NCBI GenBank assembly: GCA_009903795.1 | Contig: WYER01000021.1 | Span: 1-40,335 of the forward strand | Origin: Nitrososphaerota archaeon | Lineage (GTDB): Archaea; Thermoproteota; Nitrososphaeria; Conexivisphaerales; UBA164 | DNA: 40,335 nt | Direction: 5' to 3' | Shown here: piece by piece, positions 26,181 to 34,357 of the stretch | Layout of the letters: every line of letters begins with the position of its first letter | Position numbering within the stretch: the stretch's first letter is position 1 | Made by a program: the position numbers and the translations under genes | Notes under the pieces: model-generated | What the model saw: the letters and a program-made list of their open reading frames with translations, nothing else | Told to the model about the DNA's origin: nothing | The model's database searches: none

Positions 26181-27260
26181 GTGTTCGAGAGATTTCCAGT
26201 TATAGTCTTTTGGGAAACCACCCAAGCATGTGAACTAAAGTGCCTTCACTGCAGGGCTTCATCAATATGGGAAAGGAGCCCTGAAGAGTTGAACACAGAA
26301 GAAGGTAAAAAGCTGCTCGAAGACATTTCAGGGTTCGAGAAAAAGCCTGTGGTAGTTTTTACGGGGGGCAACCCACTGATCAGGGAAGACATTTACGAGC
26401 TGGTTAGCTATGCAAAAAGCCTTGGTCTAACCCCTGCTCTTGCTCCTACAGTTTCAAACAAACTTAATTCTGAATCGCTTAAAGAATTAAGAAATGCAGG
26501 CGTGAAGTACATTTCGATAAGTCTTGATGGCGCAAAGCCTGAGACGCATGAGCTCATAAGGGGTGAGAAAGGGCATTTTGAAGCTACTCTAAAAGCGGTA
26601 AGAGAAGCTTTATCTTATGGTTTTGATGTCCAGGTAAACACTACTGTAATGTCACTTAATAAAAGGGAAGTTGGCAACATTTTTAAGCTCATTAAAGATC
26701 TTGGGGTTAAAACATGGGAAATTTTCTTCATTGTGGCTGTTGGGAGAGCTTATGCTAATCTTGAAATGAGCCCTTCAGAATACGAAGCTGTTTGCAATTT
26801 CCTTTATGACGCTTCTTTCTACGGGATCAACATAAGGACAGTTGAATGCCCCTTTATAAGAAGGGTCTACATTGAGAGAAGCCGAGGGTTTAACAGGTCA
26901 AAGGATGACAACCTTTATCTTGAGCTAAAGAGCTCGCTTTTGGGTTATAGCCCTTTAAATTCTTCAACAATAAATCAATACGGGACCCTAGACGGGGACG
27001 GAGTAATTTTTATTTCCTACAATGGAACAGTTTATCCGAGCGGCCTCCTTAACCTTCCTATAGGCAATGTAAAGAATGATAACATAGTCAGGATATATCG
27101 TGAAAATGAGATACTTAAAAAATTCAGGAAAAGGGAGTTTAACGGTTACTGCGGTAGCTGTGAGTTTAGGTTCAACTGCGGGGGGAGCAGGTCAAGGGCG
27201 TATTATTATTACAAGGACCCTCTGGGCTCTGATCCAGCGTGCGTGTTGGTTTCCAGATAG
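26181..27260 (+). CDS. Radical SAM/SPASM protein, probably heme-pathway related
   Basis: The 359-residue protein has the radical SAM cluster motif CELKCLHC (Cys17, Cys21, Cys24), a SAM-binding FTGGNPLIREDI, ISISLDGAKPETHE, and a C-terminal cysteine group (CGSCEFRFNCGG ... DPAC) typical of SPASM or twitch domains with an auxiliary cluster. It resembles NirJ/AhbD-like and TIGR04053-type enzymes, several of which modify tetrapyrrole side chains. Its 3' end overlaps protoporphyrinogen oxidase by 52 bases on the opposite strand, consistent with a heme link. The GTG start at 26181 follows TTTATAAAA (about 26131-26140). The exact reaction is not established. Confidence 0.85.
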   Translation: MFERFPVIVFWETTQACELKCLHCRASSIWERSPEELNTEEGKKLLEDISGFEKKPVVVFTGGNPLIREDIYELVSYAKSLGLTPALAPTVSNKLNSESLKELRNAGVKYISISLDGAKPETHELIRGEKGHFEATLKAVREALSYGFDVQVNTTVMSLNKREVGNIFKLIKDLGVKTWEIFFIVAVGRAYANLEMSPSEYEAVCNFLYDASFYGINIRTVECPFIRRVYIERSRGFNRSKDDNLYLELKSSLLGYSPLNSSTINQYGTLDGDGVIFISYNGTVYPSGLLNLPIGNVKNDNIVRIYRENEILKKFRKREFNGYCGSCEFRFNCGGSRSRAYYYYKDPLGSDPACVLVSR

Positions 27261-28564
27261 CTTACTAGGCGTTTAGCTATATTTTTGGACCTCATTATAG
27301 ATGAATATATACCAGTTGAGTTGATAAACGAACCTCCAAAGTAAATGCCCTTTTCCATGTAAGCTTCTGCTTCCTGTTTAAGCATATTAGCCCCAACAAC
27401 GTAAACCGGGAGAGCTTCGTTCCAGATCCTTACCCTGTAAGAAAAAGGTTTTTCTATATGAAAATGCTCCTTGCTGAACTTTTCTACAACCTTCATGGCT
27501 TTGGCTTCTTTAATATAGTTTTCAAACGGGATAAAATACTTCATAATGTAAAGCTCTGAATCGCTGTTGATTGGCCATTTGCTGTCAAAAAAGGTAACGC
27601 CGCTAACGTTGTAAATTTCTGGATAAGTAAGAATTCCAGAGTATTTGTTATAAGATTCAAACTTTTTATCGTAAACTGCGTTTATCACAGCTACCCTGGA
27701 AGCTTTAACGTAAAGCCTGGCTTTTTTAACTATGTAACCATTCATGTTTTTAAAAACGGGAGCTGTATAAGGAGAAACCATTACTGAAACTGTCCTGCTT
27801 TCTAGCTTTTCCGATCCGGCATTAACTAAAAATCTGTCCCCTTCATTACTTACGCTAGTTACGGTTTTCCCAGTGATTATATCAACGCCCTTTAGCTTTT
27901 CAACGAGCTTAGTTATAAGCGAGCCAAGCCCATTTCTAAAAGATATAAGGTCAAAGTTTATCTTTTTCCGCAGGAAGCTCTCTATAACGCTTTTACCTTT
28001 TTTCTTTATATCGATGATGTAAGGGAAATATACTGAGGAGCTCATAAGGCCAATATCACCGCCGTAAATACCTCCTGCAATAGGTTTAAAGAACTCGTCA
28101 ACGAAGCTCCTTCCATAGATTTTTGAAAAAAGGTCCTTAACTGAGATATCGTCATTAACGTTCAGTTTGTAAAACGGTTCGAGCATCATCCTTATAAGAG
28201 TTCTGAAGCTGAAAAGCCCGCTTAGCACAGAGCGAAAAAGATCAAAGTTAACCTTTAGGACGCCCCCTGCTATTCCTTCAGGAACCGTGTAAAGCTTTTC
28301 GTTTCTTAAAAGAGCAAACCTCAATTTTTTTGGACGGACTACTTGGTCTATGAGCCCAAGCTCTTTAACAAACTGCAAAAAGTCCCTTGAGCTAACGATC
28401 TCTTCTGGTCCTTCTTCTACAACCTTGCCTTCAAGCATGCCTGTGGCAACCTTTCCGCCGAGGCTTTCGCTTTCAACCAGACATACTGATTTTGAAAGTT
28501 TTTTTAGTTCATAAGCTAAAGTTAGTCCAGATAAACCTCCGCCAACTATTACAGTATCGTACAT
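27209..28564 (-). CDS. hemY: Protoporphyrinogen/coproporphyrinogen oxidase (HemY-like)
   Basis: The 451-residue flavoprotein opens with the FAD dinucleotide fold VGGGLSGLTLAYELKKL and an acidic VESESLGGKV. It keeps the HemY pattern: EEGPEEIVSSRDFLQFVKEL, FFKPIAGGIYGGDIGLMSSS in the middle, and a C-terminal FAD closure YFGGSFINSTGIYSSI. It oxidises a porphyrinogen to porphyrin late in heme synthesis using oxygen, so the host may be aerobic or microaerobic. It is convergent with the radical SAM gene (52-base antisense overlap), and tRNA-Arg lies 20 bases upstream of its ATG on the same strand. Confidence 0.88.
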   Translation of the reverse strand: MYDTVIVGGGLSGLTLAYELKKLSKSVCLVESESLGGKVATGMLEGKVVEEGPEEIVSSRDFLQFVKELGLIDQVVRPKKLRFALLRNEKLYTVPEGIAGGVLKVNFDLFRSVLSGLFSFRTLIRMMLEPFYKLNVNDDISVKDLFSKIYGRSFVDEFFKPIAGGIYGGDIGLMSSSVYFPYIIDIKKKGKSVIESFLRKKINFDLISFRNGLGSLITKLVEKLKGVDIITGKTVTSVSNEGDRFLVNAGSEKLESRTVSVMVSPYTAPVFKNMNGYIVKKARLYVKASRVAVINAVYDKKFESYNKYSGILTYPEIYNVSGVTFFDSKWPINSDSELYIMKYFIPFENYIKEAKAMKVVEKFSKEHFHIEKPFSYRVRIWNEALPVYVVGANMLKQEAEAYMEKGIYFGGSFINSTGIYSSIMRSKNIAKRLVSYLETNTHAGSEPRGSL

Positions 28565-28583
28565 TATGTTTAACGCCCACTGA

Positions 28584-28658
28584 CGGGCCCGGCGGGATTC
28601 GAACCCGCGACCTCCGGCTCCGCAGGCCGACGCTCTATCCTGGCTGAGCTACGGGCCC
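28584..28658 (-). tRNA. tRNA-Arg (anticodon GCG)
   Basis: The minus strand folds as a full cloverleaf: acceptor GGGCCCG paired with CGGGCCC, D-arm GCTC/GAGC, anticodon stem TCGGC/GCCGG with loop CTGCGGA, variable AGGTC, and T-arm GCGGG TTCGAAT CCCGC. Position 34-36 reads GCG, so it decodes CGC/CGU arginine codons. The discriminator is G, CCA is not encoded, and no intron is present. Its 5' ten bases overlap the 3' end of the UDP-sugar dehydrogenase gene and supply that gene's TAG stop. Confidence 0.97.
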
Positions 28659-29956
28659 TTATAACCTGTACCTAGGACGTATATTTTTGGTTTGCCGTAA
28701 AGTATACCCCTTGCATCATATATTATTGGATCGTTACCGCTCATCTTAGCAATTTTATCATAATCCAGGTCTTTATAAACTGAGTGATCCGTAACCATTA
28801 TGACGCCATCTGTTTTAGCAAGAGTTTCTGTTAGGTCGTTTGAAACCTGAACGTCGCTTCTAGATGGTTTTTTAACGTATGGGTCGTGCACCTTAACTGT
28901 TACGTTTAAAGCCCTAAGCCTGTCTATTATGTCGTAAGAAGGGCTTAGCCTATCGTCGTCTGTATCGCCCCTGAAAGCCAAACCCAGAATCGCCGCAGTT
29001 CTGAGGGACTTTTTGTTTAGTATAAATAACTCAACGAAGTTGCTTACGACAACGAGCGGCATCCTTTCGTTGACCCATCTAGCAGACTCAACTAGCCTAA
29101 AATGAAAACCAAGCCTGTTAGCTGTGTGCAGAACATAGTAAGGGTATACTGGTATGCAGTTCCCTCCTACGCCAGCTCCTGGTTTGTGAATGTTTGAGTA
29201 AGGTTGAGAATTCGCTGCGTTTCTGACTTCCCAGAAGTCGACTCCTAGCCTTTGTGCGAAGAGAGCAAGTTCGTTTGCTAACGCTATGTTTACATCTCTA
29301 TACAAACCTTCTGCAAGCTTTTCAAGCTCAGCTGCTTCTATACTAGACATCTTTATGACCCCTTTCTTCGCAACTTTAGAATAAAGCTGTGCTATCTCTT
29401 CAAGGCTGTTTTTCCCGTAACCTGATACAACCTTAGGGTAGTTCTCTTCTATGTCGTAAACTGCCCTTCCCTCATAAATCCTTTCAGGGCTGTAACCAAG
29501 CAGATAATCATCCTCCGGCTTGAGACCAGACACATCGCTCACCGTTTTTGCTACGACCTGTCTAGTAGTTCCAACCGGGACGCTCGATTCTACTATGAGC
29601 ACATCGCCTTTCTTGATCCCTTTACCTATAGCTTCAGAAGCCTGTTTTATGTTTGTAAAATCTGGGGTCTTAAGGACAAGCGGTACAGGTACCGTTATAA
29701 TCTTGTACTTTGAAGCTTCGCTTGCCCACTTAAGGTCGACTGTTGCTCTAAACGTACCTTCTTCTATCCCCTTTTCAAAAGACTCATCTACATGCGGTTC
29801 AAGCGAAAAAATCTTTTCTTTGGAGTTTATCCTGTCTACCTTATCTTTGTCGACGTCAACCCCTATAACGCTGAAGCCATGCCTTAGCATAACTGCTGCA
29901 AGAGAAGCGCCGACCCTACCAAGCCCGTAAACAGCTACAGTGCTTTCCCTTTGCAT
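28649..29956 (-). CDS. UDP-sugar dehydrogenase (UDP-ManNAc/UDP-glucose dehydrogenase family)
   Basis: The 435-residue protein has an N-terminal Rossmann GLGRVGASLAAVM, PVPLVLKTPDFTNI, ESSVPVGTTRQVV and SPERIYEGRA. The active-site Cys lies in GAGVGGNCIPVYPYY (about 258-272), and the C-terminal UDP-binding domain has GLAFRGDTDDDRLSPSYD. The SPERI and GGNCIPVYPYY phrases favour the UDP-ManNAc/WecC type, which oxidises C6 to a uronate for surface glycans. The stop lies inside tRNA-Arg. The ATG at 29956 is about 26 bases after a TATA (GTTTTAATATAC), and the promoter is back to back with that of Trm112. Confidence 0.92.
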   Translation of the reverse strand: MQRESTVAVYGLGRVGASLAAVMLRHGFSVIGVDVDKDKVDRINSKEKIFSLEPHVDESFEKGIEEGTFRATVDLKWASEASKYKIITVPVPLVLKTPDFTNIKQASEAIGKGIKKGDVLIVESSVPVGTTRQVVAKTVSDVSGLKPEDDYLLGYSPERIYEGRAVYDIEENYPKVVSGYGKNSLEEIAQLYSKVAKKGVIKMSSIEAAELEKLAEGLYRDVNIALANELALFAQRLGVDFWEVRNAANSQPYSNIHKPGAGVGGNCIPVYPYYVLHTANRLGFHFRLVESARWVNERMPLVVVSNFVELFILNKKSLRTAAILGLAFRGDTDDDRLSPSYDIIDRLRALNVTVKVHDPYVKKPSRSDVQVSNDLTETLAKTDGVIMVTDHSVYKDLDYDKIAKMSGNDPIIYDARGILYGKPKIYVLGTGYKGP

Positions 29957-30015
29957 ATAATCATTTGGAATGCTGTATATTAAAACTTTTTAATACGTAG
30001 TAAGCCTGTTAATGT
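29957..30015. promoter_or_regulatory. Compact divergent promoter
   Basis: In 59 bases, TTTTTAATA (about 29987-29995) serves the plus-strand Trm112 gene at 30016. On the minus strand GTTTTAATATAC (about 29975-29986) serves the dehydrogenase at 29956. Both lie about 24-28 bases from their starts, so the TATA elements nearly touch. Confidence 0.5.
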
Positions 30016-30372
30016 ATGAGATACAGACTTATGGACGTGCTCGCGTGTCCAGTCTGCAAGCATTTTCCCTTAAAGCTTTACGTTGTAAAAGAGAAGAAGA
30101 AAGAAGCAAAGAAGTATGAAAAACCTAGATGCGAAGTTTATTGCGGTTTTCTCGACAGGTATGTCAAGGATATAAAAGAGGCTCCGTGCCCTGAATGCTA
30201 TGAAAGCAAAATAATAGAAGGATACCTAGTATGCGAAAAGTGCAAAAGGTGGTACCCTATACTGGATACTGTGCCAGAACTCCTGCCTGACAGGCTAAGG
30301 AACATTGAAGAAGAAAACGAAAAGGCAAAAAAACTCGGAATTAATAATGATGGGCTTTTCGTTAAAGTTTAA
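30016..30372 (+). CDS. Trm112-like zinc protein
   Basis: The 118-residue protein begins YRLMDVLACPVCKHFPLKLY and ends with YLVCEKCKRWYPILDTVPELLPD, the two halves of Trm112. An inserted cysteine-containing middle (about 32-68: RCEVYCGF ... APCPEC) makes it longer than the usual 60-70 residues. Trm112 is the small activating partner of methyltransferases that modify tRNA, rRNA and release factors. The C-terminal Asp-rich end is typical. Its stop overlaps the convergent CinA gene by four bases. Confidence 0.88.
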   Translation: MRYRLMDVLACPVCKHFPLKLYVVKEKKKEAKKYEKPRCEVYCGFLDRYVKDIKEAPCPECYESKIIEGYLVCEKCKRWYPILDTVPELLPDRLRNIEEENEKAKKLGINNDGLFVKV

Positions 30373-31154
30373 GTCTGGTTCTCAAGATTTATTTTACCGC
30401 CATGAGCCTTAACAAAGTTCTCGAGTTCCCTATAAATCTCCATAAGGTCTACTGAGCTATCCTGTGTCCACGCCTCTATCCTAAGAACGCTTTTGCCGTA
30501 CTCCATTGATGGATGTGATTTCACGTATACAGAAGGAAAAGACTTTGTAAGCTTAGTTATAAGAGGTGATATCTGAGCTTCAAATATTTCTTCAATCCTA
30601 GTTACGATCCCTCTACTTACGCTGTGCCCAATAAAAGGCTCAACGTACCTTTCAAACATATCCTTCATCTCTCGTGGAACTCCGGGTAGAACGAAAAGCC
30701 TTTTCTCGCCTATAAGCAGCATTGCCCCTGGGGCTGCTCCTACATAGTTAAAAAGCGGGGTTGAACCTTCAGGCAACGTTGCCATCTTTTCATAAGCTTT
30801 TTTAGATTCTTCACTCATGGGCTTTCTTAACTTTATCATAAAGCTAAGAGCGTTTTCGTTAAGTACGAGCTTCTTACCCAGCCATTCTGCTATAGCCTCC
30901 ATAGTTATGTCGTCATAGGTTGGGCCAAGGCCGCCAGTAGTTATTATAAAATCTGCTTCAGAATTTAACGCGCATTTTAACGCGAAAGCTATCTGATTCT
31001 TCCTGTCGTGCACTGTTATCGATCCTAAAACTTCCCCTCCTAAAGAGTAGATTCTGGAACCGAGCCACTGCAAGTTTCCATTGATAGTCCTGCCTATAAG
31101 CAGCTCTGTTCCTATGTTCACTATAAACGCACTAACTCTTCCCATAAAAATCAA
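30369..31154 (-). CDS. CinA-like molybdopterin-binding domain protein
   Basis: The 261-residue protein has the MoCF-type fold of CinA: NIGTELLIGRTINGNLQWLG, FIITTGGLGPTYDDIT (the TGG-GPT-DD signature) and LFVLPGVPREMKDMFE. It lacks the C-terminal CinA deamidase domain, as archaeal versions usually do. The family is linked to ADP-ribose/NMN metabolism, and the exact activity of the N-terminal type is unclear. The start may be ATG 31154 or 31145. It is downstream of the carbamoyltransferase on the same strand, 29 bases away. Confidence 0.88.
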   Translation of the reverse strand: MIFMGRVSAFIVNIGTELLIGRTINGNLQWLGSRIYSLGGEVLGSITVHDRKNQIAFALKCALNSEADFIITTGGLGPTYDDITMEAIAEWLGKKLVLNENALSFMIKLRKPMSEESKKAYEKMATLPEGSTPLFNYVGAAPGAMLLIGEKRLFVLPGVPREMKDMFERYVEPFIGHSVSRGIVTRIEEIFEAQISPLITKLTKSFPSVYVKSHPSMEYGKSVLRIEAWTQDSSVDLMEIYRELENFVKAHGGKINLENQT

Positions 31155-31183
31155 ATAAAAAAGAAAAATAAAAACTTATAAAT

Positions 31184-32209
31184 TTAGTACCTGTTTCCTG
31201 CAAGGAGCGCAAGCACAGCAGCTCTTACGTAGAGCAGGTTTTCGGCCTGGTCTAGTATGACGCTGTGCGGACCGTCCATTACTTCATCGTCAGCTTCTTC
31301 TCCCCTGAAAACTGGGAGCACGTGAGTCACTATTGCCTTCTTGTCCATTATGTCAACGAGCGACTTAGTTAGCTTCCAGTCCTTGTACTTGTTGTGGAGC
31401 TCTATTTCTTTGTCCTTTCCGAACCTGTTTAACCCTGTCATTACAGCTGCATGGCTGACCCAGTTTCTGGGAAATACTACATGTGCGCCTTCAAGTGCAG
31501 ACTTCAGGTCGTGAGATATTTCAAGACTTCCACCGCTTTCTTTGGCGTTCTCCTTTGCTTGGTTAACCAGGTTTTCGTCTAGATCAAAACCTGGAGGATA
31601 TGCCAACGTTACGTCCATGCCAAACTTGGTTGCTATCAACATTTCATCCTGAACGCTTCCCCAGCTTCTTGCGTGAGTGCTGTAAGCCCACATTATTACG
31701 TACTTTTTCTTTTCATATTTTCCAAAGAACTTTTCATCAATGGTCATCATGTCAGCTATAGCCTGGGTTGGATGATACATGTCGTCAGCCATGTTTATAA
31801 CAGGTATTTTTGCGTGCGCAGCATACTCCCTTATTACCTTGTTTCCAGCGCCGTAGACGTAATCAACAGCATCCTCAAGTATCCTTACACCTAGAGCGTG
31901 TCCTAGCCTTTCGTACATGTGAGCTATGTCAGCTATCGACTCTCCTTCAGAACCCCTTGTAGTTTTGAAGTCTATGAACTGTGCATGGCCACCAAGAAGC
32001 GTTGCCGCAGCTTCAAAAGAAGCCCTCGTTCTTGTGCTCGTGTTGTAAAACAGCATAAAGAAAGTCCTGTTCTTAAAAAGCTCAGGAACGTAGCCTGCGT
32101 ATTTCCATCTTTTTATGTCCTTTGCAAATTCTATAACAAACTGAAGCTCTTCTCTTGACCATTCTTGTGTGGATATCAGGTCCTTACCATATAAATCGTA
32201 GACAGCCAT
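31184..32209 (-). CDS. Ornithine carbamoyltransferase-family enzyme (YgeW/AOTC-like)
   Basis: The 341-residue protein carries the carbamoyl-phosphate loop YNTSTRTRASFEAA (Ser58-Arg62), MYHPTQAIADMMT (HPTQ at 146-149) and WAYSTHARSWGSVQDEML. In place of the HCLP motif that binds ornithine it has THVLPVFRGEEADDEV (His296-Val-Leu-Pro), so the Cys is Val. The long middle phrases resemble YgeW and N-acetylornithine transcarbamylases rather than true ArgF. The substrate is therefore uncertain. Glutamate 5-kinase is encoded just upstream (101 bases), so a role near glutamate or ornithine metabolism is plausible. No other arginine genes are nearby. Confidence 0.85.
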   Translation of the reverse strand: MAVYDLYGKDLISTQEWSREELQFVIEFAKDIKRWKYAGYVPELFKNRTFFMLFYNTSTRTRASFEAAATLLGGHAQFIDFKTTRGSEGESIADIAHMYERLGHALGVRILEDAVDYVYGAGNKVIREYAAHAKIPVINMADDMYHPTQAIADMMTIDEKFFGKYEKKKYVIMWAYSTHARSWGSVQDEMLIATKFGMDVTLAYPPGFDLDENLVNQAKENAKESGGSLEISHDLKSALEGAHVVFPRNWVSHAAVMTGLNRFGKDKEIELHNKYKDWKLTKSLVDIMDKKAIVTHVLPVFRGEEADDEVMDGPHSVILDQAENLLYVRAAVLALLAGNRY

Positions 32210-32310
32210 TTTCTCTCGTTATAGGGGTTGATTTTGCTATTTAAAACGTTTTTGCTGAGTAAACTACTGCCCTTACCTTGGTTATTTGCGAAAAGATTAA
32301 AATCTGATGA

Positions 32311-33093
32311 TTAAGGCGTTATCACGGTTCCGGCTTCTTTCCCTTCAAAAACTTTAATGAGAAGCCCACGCTTTTTACCGTTTATTATGTTCACTATAAC
32401 GCCGTTAGAAGTAGCCAATAAAGCTGCTTCCAGCTTAGACCTTATACCACCTCTACCGTATTCGCTCATGCCCCTAAGCTTCTTTATTAGGCTTTCTATT
32501 TCGTTGCTTCTTAATTTTTCTATGATCATGCCTTTTTCATCTAAAACCCCGTCAACGTCAGTCATGATTACAAGCCTAGAAGCTTTAAGGTTAGAAGAAA
32601 TTATAGCCGAAAGCCTGTCGTTATCTCCGAACCTAACTAGGTTACTTACGTTAAGAACGTTGACTAGCTCTTTAACCGATATCGCATCGTTTTCGTTTAT
32701 TATAGGGATTATGCCGTTCTGTATTAGAGCGCGCGTAGTTCTTATAAAGTTATTAAAGCAGCTCTTTATAGAAAAATCTTCTTCAGTTACAAGTATCTGC
32801 GCTACCTTTATCCCGCGTTCTGCGAACAAATCTACATATTCTTTCATAAGTAGAGGTTGACCTACTGCCGCAGAAACCTGTTTTTCTCTCAAGCTCAAAG
32901 CGCTTGGTTTTTTGTTGATGCCAAGAGCTTCTATGCCTGTCAAGATGGCTCCGCTCGTAACCAGCACAACTGGGTATCCCATATTCTTTACTTGAGTTAT
33001 TTCATCAACTATGCCCTTTAAAACTTCCTTATCAAGCTTACCGTTGTTTGAAAGTACCGAAGTGCCAATCTTTATTACAGCTATGTTACGCAA
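32311..33093 (-). CDS. proB: Glutamate 5-kinase (short form without PUA domain)
   Basis: The 260-residue amino-acid kinase opens IAVIKIGTSVLSNNGKLDKE, keeps VTSGAILTGIEALG, and has PIINENDAISVKEL and RFGDNDRLSAIISSN, typical of ProB, followed by MTDVDGVLDE and the RGGIRSKLEAALLAT lysine region. It phosphorylates glutamate for proline synthesis. Bacterial ProB often has a C-terminal PUA domain, which is absent here. ProA is not in the window. It precedes the carbamoyltransferase gene on the same strand. Confidence 0.92.
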   Translation of the reverse strand: MRNIAVIKIGTSVLSNNGKLDKEVLKGIVDEITQVKNMGYPVVLVTSGAILTGIEALGINKKPSALSLREKQVSAAVGQPLLMKEYVDLFAERGIKVAQILVTEEDFSIKSCFNNFIRTTRALIQNGIIPIINENDAISVKELVNVLNVSNLVRFGDNDRLSAIISSNLKASRLVIMTDVDGVLDEKGMIIEKLRSNEIESLIKKLRGMSEYGRGGIRSKLEAALLATSNGVIVNIINGKKRGLLIKVFEGKEAGTVITP

Positions 33094-33185
33094 CGTAAAA
33101 GCTTAAATTAGTAACTTTAAAAAATTTTTACTAAAACTGCTTTAAAAAATAAATTAATATTCGAAAATGAAATAAAAATAGAAAC

Positions 33186-33851
33186 TTACTGCTTAAACGA
33201 TTCGATTATCTGAACACTGTGACTAGCGCCGATCCTCGTAGCCCCTGCCTTTATCATCGCAAGAGCTTCGTCTGCGCTGTGTATTCCACCTGCAGCTTTT
33301 ACCTGAGCTTTGCCTTTAACGGTCCTGTACATTAGCTCAACGTCATGTACTGTTGCCCCACCTTTACCAAAACCTGTGCTCGTCTTTACAAAGTCCGCTC
33401 CCGCTTCTACAGCAACTTCGCATGCCTTTACCTTTTCATCGTCAGTAAGATAACCTGTTTCAAGTATAACCTTTAGAACCTTTCCGTGTTTTTTTACAAT
33501 ATCGTTTACTGCCTTTATGTCATCCTTGACAACGTCCCATCTGCCAGACTTTGCTGCAGATATATTCATGACCATGTCTATTTCATCTGCACCATCCTTT
33601 ATTACGAGCTCTGCTTCGTAAGCCTTGACTTCTTTGTACGTTACCCCAAAGGGAAAACCAACAACGCTTACAACTTTTATGTCTGTTCCTTTTACAAGCT
33701 GCTTTGCAAGTTTCACATAATACGGATTTACGACGACAGAATAGAAATGATATTTCTTAGCTTCTTCAACAAGCTTCTTTATGTCTTCTTCGGTTGCAAA
33801 GGGATTTAGCTGTGTATGGTCTATATATTTTGCAAGTTCTTCTCTGTTCAT
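33186..33851 (-). CDS. deoC: Deoxyribose-phosphate aldolase
   Basis: The 221-residue TIM-barrel enzyme has the standard signatures: DHTQLNPFATEEDIKKLVEE, VVSVVGFPFGVTYKEVKAYE, DEIDMVMNISAAKSG, the Schiff-base lysine in ADFVKTSTGFGKGGAT, and the second lysine region QVKAAGGIHSADEAL. It converts deoxyribose-5-phosphate to glyceraldehyde-3-phosphate and acetaldehyde in nucleoside salvage. It is the usual short archaeal length. The ATG at 33851 is preceded by an AT-rich TATA-like stretch near 33870-33880. Confidence 0.96.
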   Translation of the reverse strand: MNREELAKYIDHTQLNPFATEEDIKKLVEEAKKYHFYSVVVNPYYVKLAKQLVKGTDIKVVSVVGFPFGVTYKEVKAYEAELVIKDGADEIDMVMNISAAKSGRWDVVKDDIKAVNDIVKKHGKVLKVILETGYLTDDEKVKACEVAVEAGADFVKTSTGFGKGGATVHDVELMYRTVKGKAQVKAAGGIHSADEALAMIKAGATRIGASHSVQIIESFKQ

Positions 33852-34357
33852 GATTTTTATTAAGTATACTTTTTATTTAAACATAGCTATAAAGATATAA
33901 ACATCATTACGTTTAGCCTCTTCGTTATCTGATATCCTCACTATCTTAAAAGGCTATTGATTCTCCGAGGTCTTAATAGCTATATCCCTTTAAGGTGCTG
34001 CTCTGTTATGAAACACAAGGCATGAAAGCGGTCTAGCAATGCTCTGCAATAGCATTTCTGTTACTTTCCTGAGCATTTTCAGTAAACTGTTAAGGTCTGA
34101 ATGAAGTTTATGCACAAGGGGACTATAGCTCCTATCTAAGTGCTTGATGTTAAATTTTATCATTAAGCAAATTAAATTTCTACAATTATATTGATTCTAT
34201 AGCTTTCATCATTGCTATAAGTTGAGCTAATAGACCAGTAAAAAGATCAAAGTGCTTATAAAAGGTTATTGTTTGTTCGATCTTAAACCGTTTCATCTAA
34301 AAATATGGTACAATAAAATATAGATAAACGTAAATTTATTTATTTTATACATAAAAT
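33852..34357. other. 506-base gene-poor spacer
   Basis: The region is AT-rich and carries a 6-bp inverted repeat with 7-nt loop (AATGCT 34038-34043, AGCATT 34051-34056), the possible 57-codon frame at 33990-34163, and a TATA-like TTTATTTATTTTA about 20-27 bases before the 34358 gene. I found no convincing tRNA, box C/D RNA or transposase. It may hold remains of an old gene. Confidence 0.4.
33990..34163 (-). CDS. Possible 57-residue small protein
   Basis: ATG 34163 opens a 57-codon frame on the minus strand ending in TAA at 33990. It is rich in Leu, Ser and basic residues (SPLVHKLHSDLNSLLKMLRK) with an amphipathic helical centre. A TATA-like AATATAATT lies about 26 bases upstream. There is no recognised family, and chance openness cannot be excluded at this length. 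Confidence 0.22.
   Translation of the reverse strand: MIKFNIKHLDRSYSPLVHKLHSDLNSLLKMLRKVTEMLLQSIARPLSCLVFHNRAAP

Noticed and set aside
29520-29930. Plus-strand 136-codon frame inside the dehydrogenase
   Set aside because: Antisense to the Rossmann fold, with Thr/Ser-rich shadow composition.
32357-32860. Plus-strand 167-codon frame inside proB
   Set aside because: Antisense to conserved kinase motifs; no promoter or homology signal.
33930-34120. Box C/D sRNA or transposase remnant in the deoC-thrC-like spacer
   Set aside because: No pair of C and D boxes at correct spacing, and translated pieces match no transposase convincingly.
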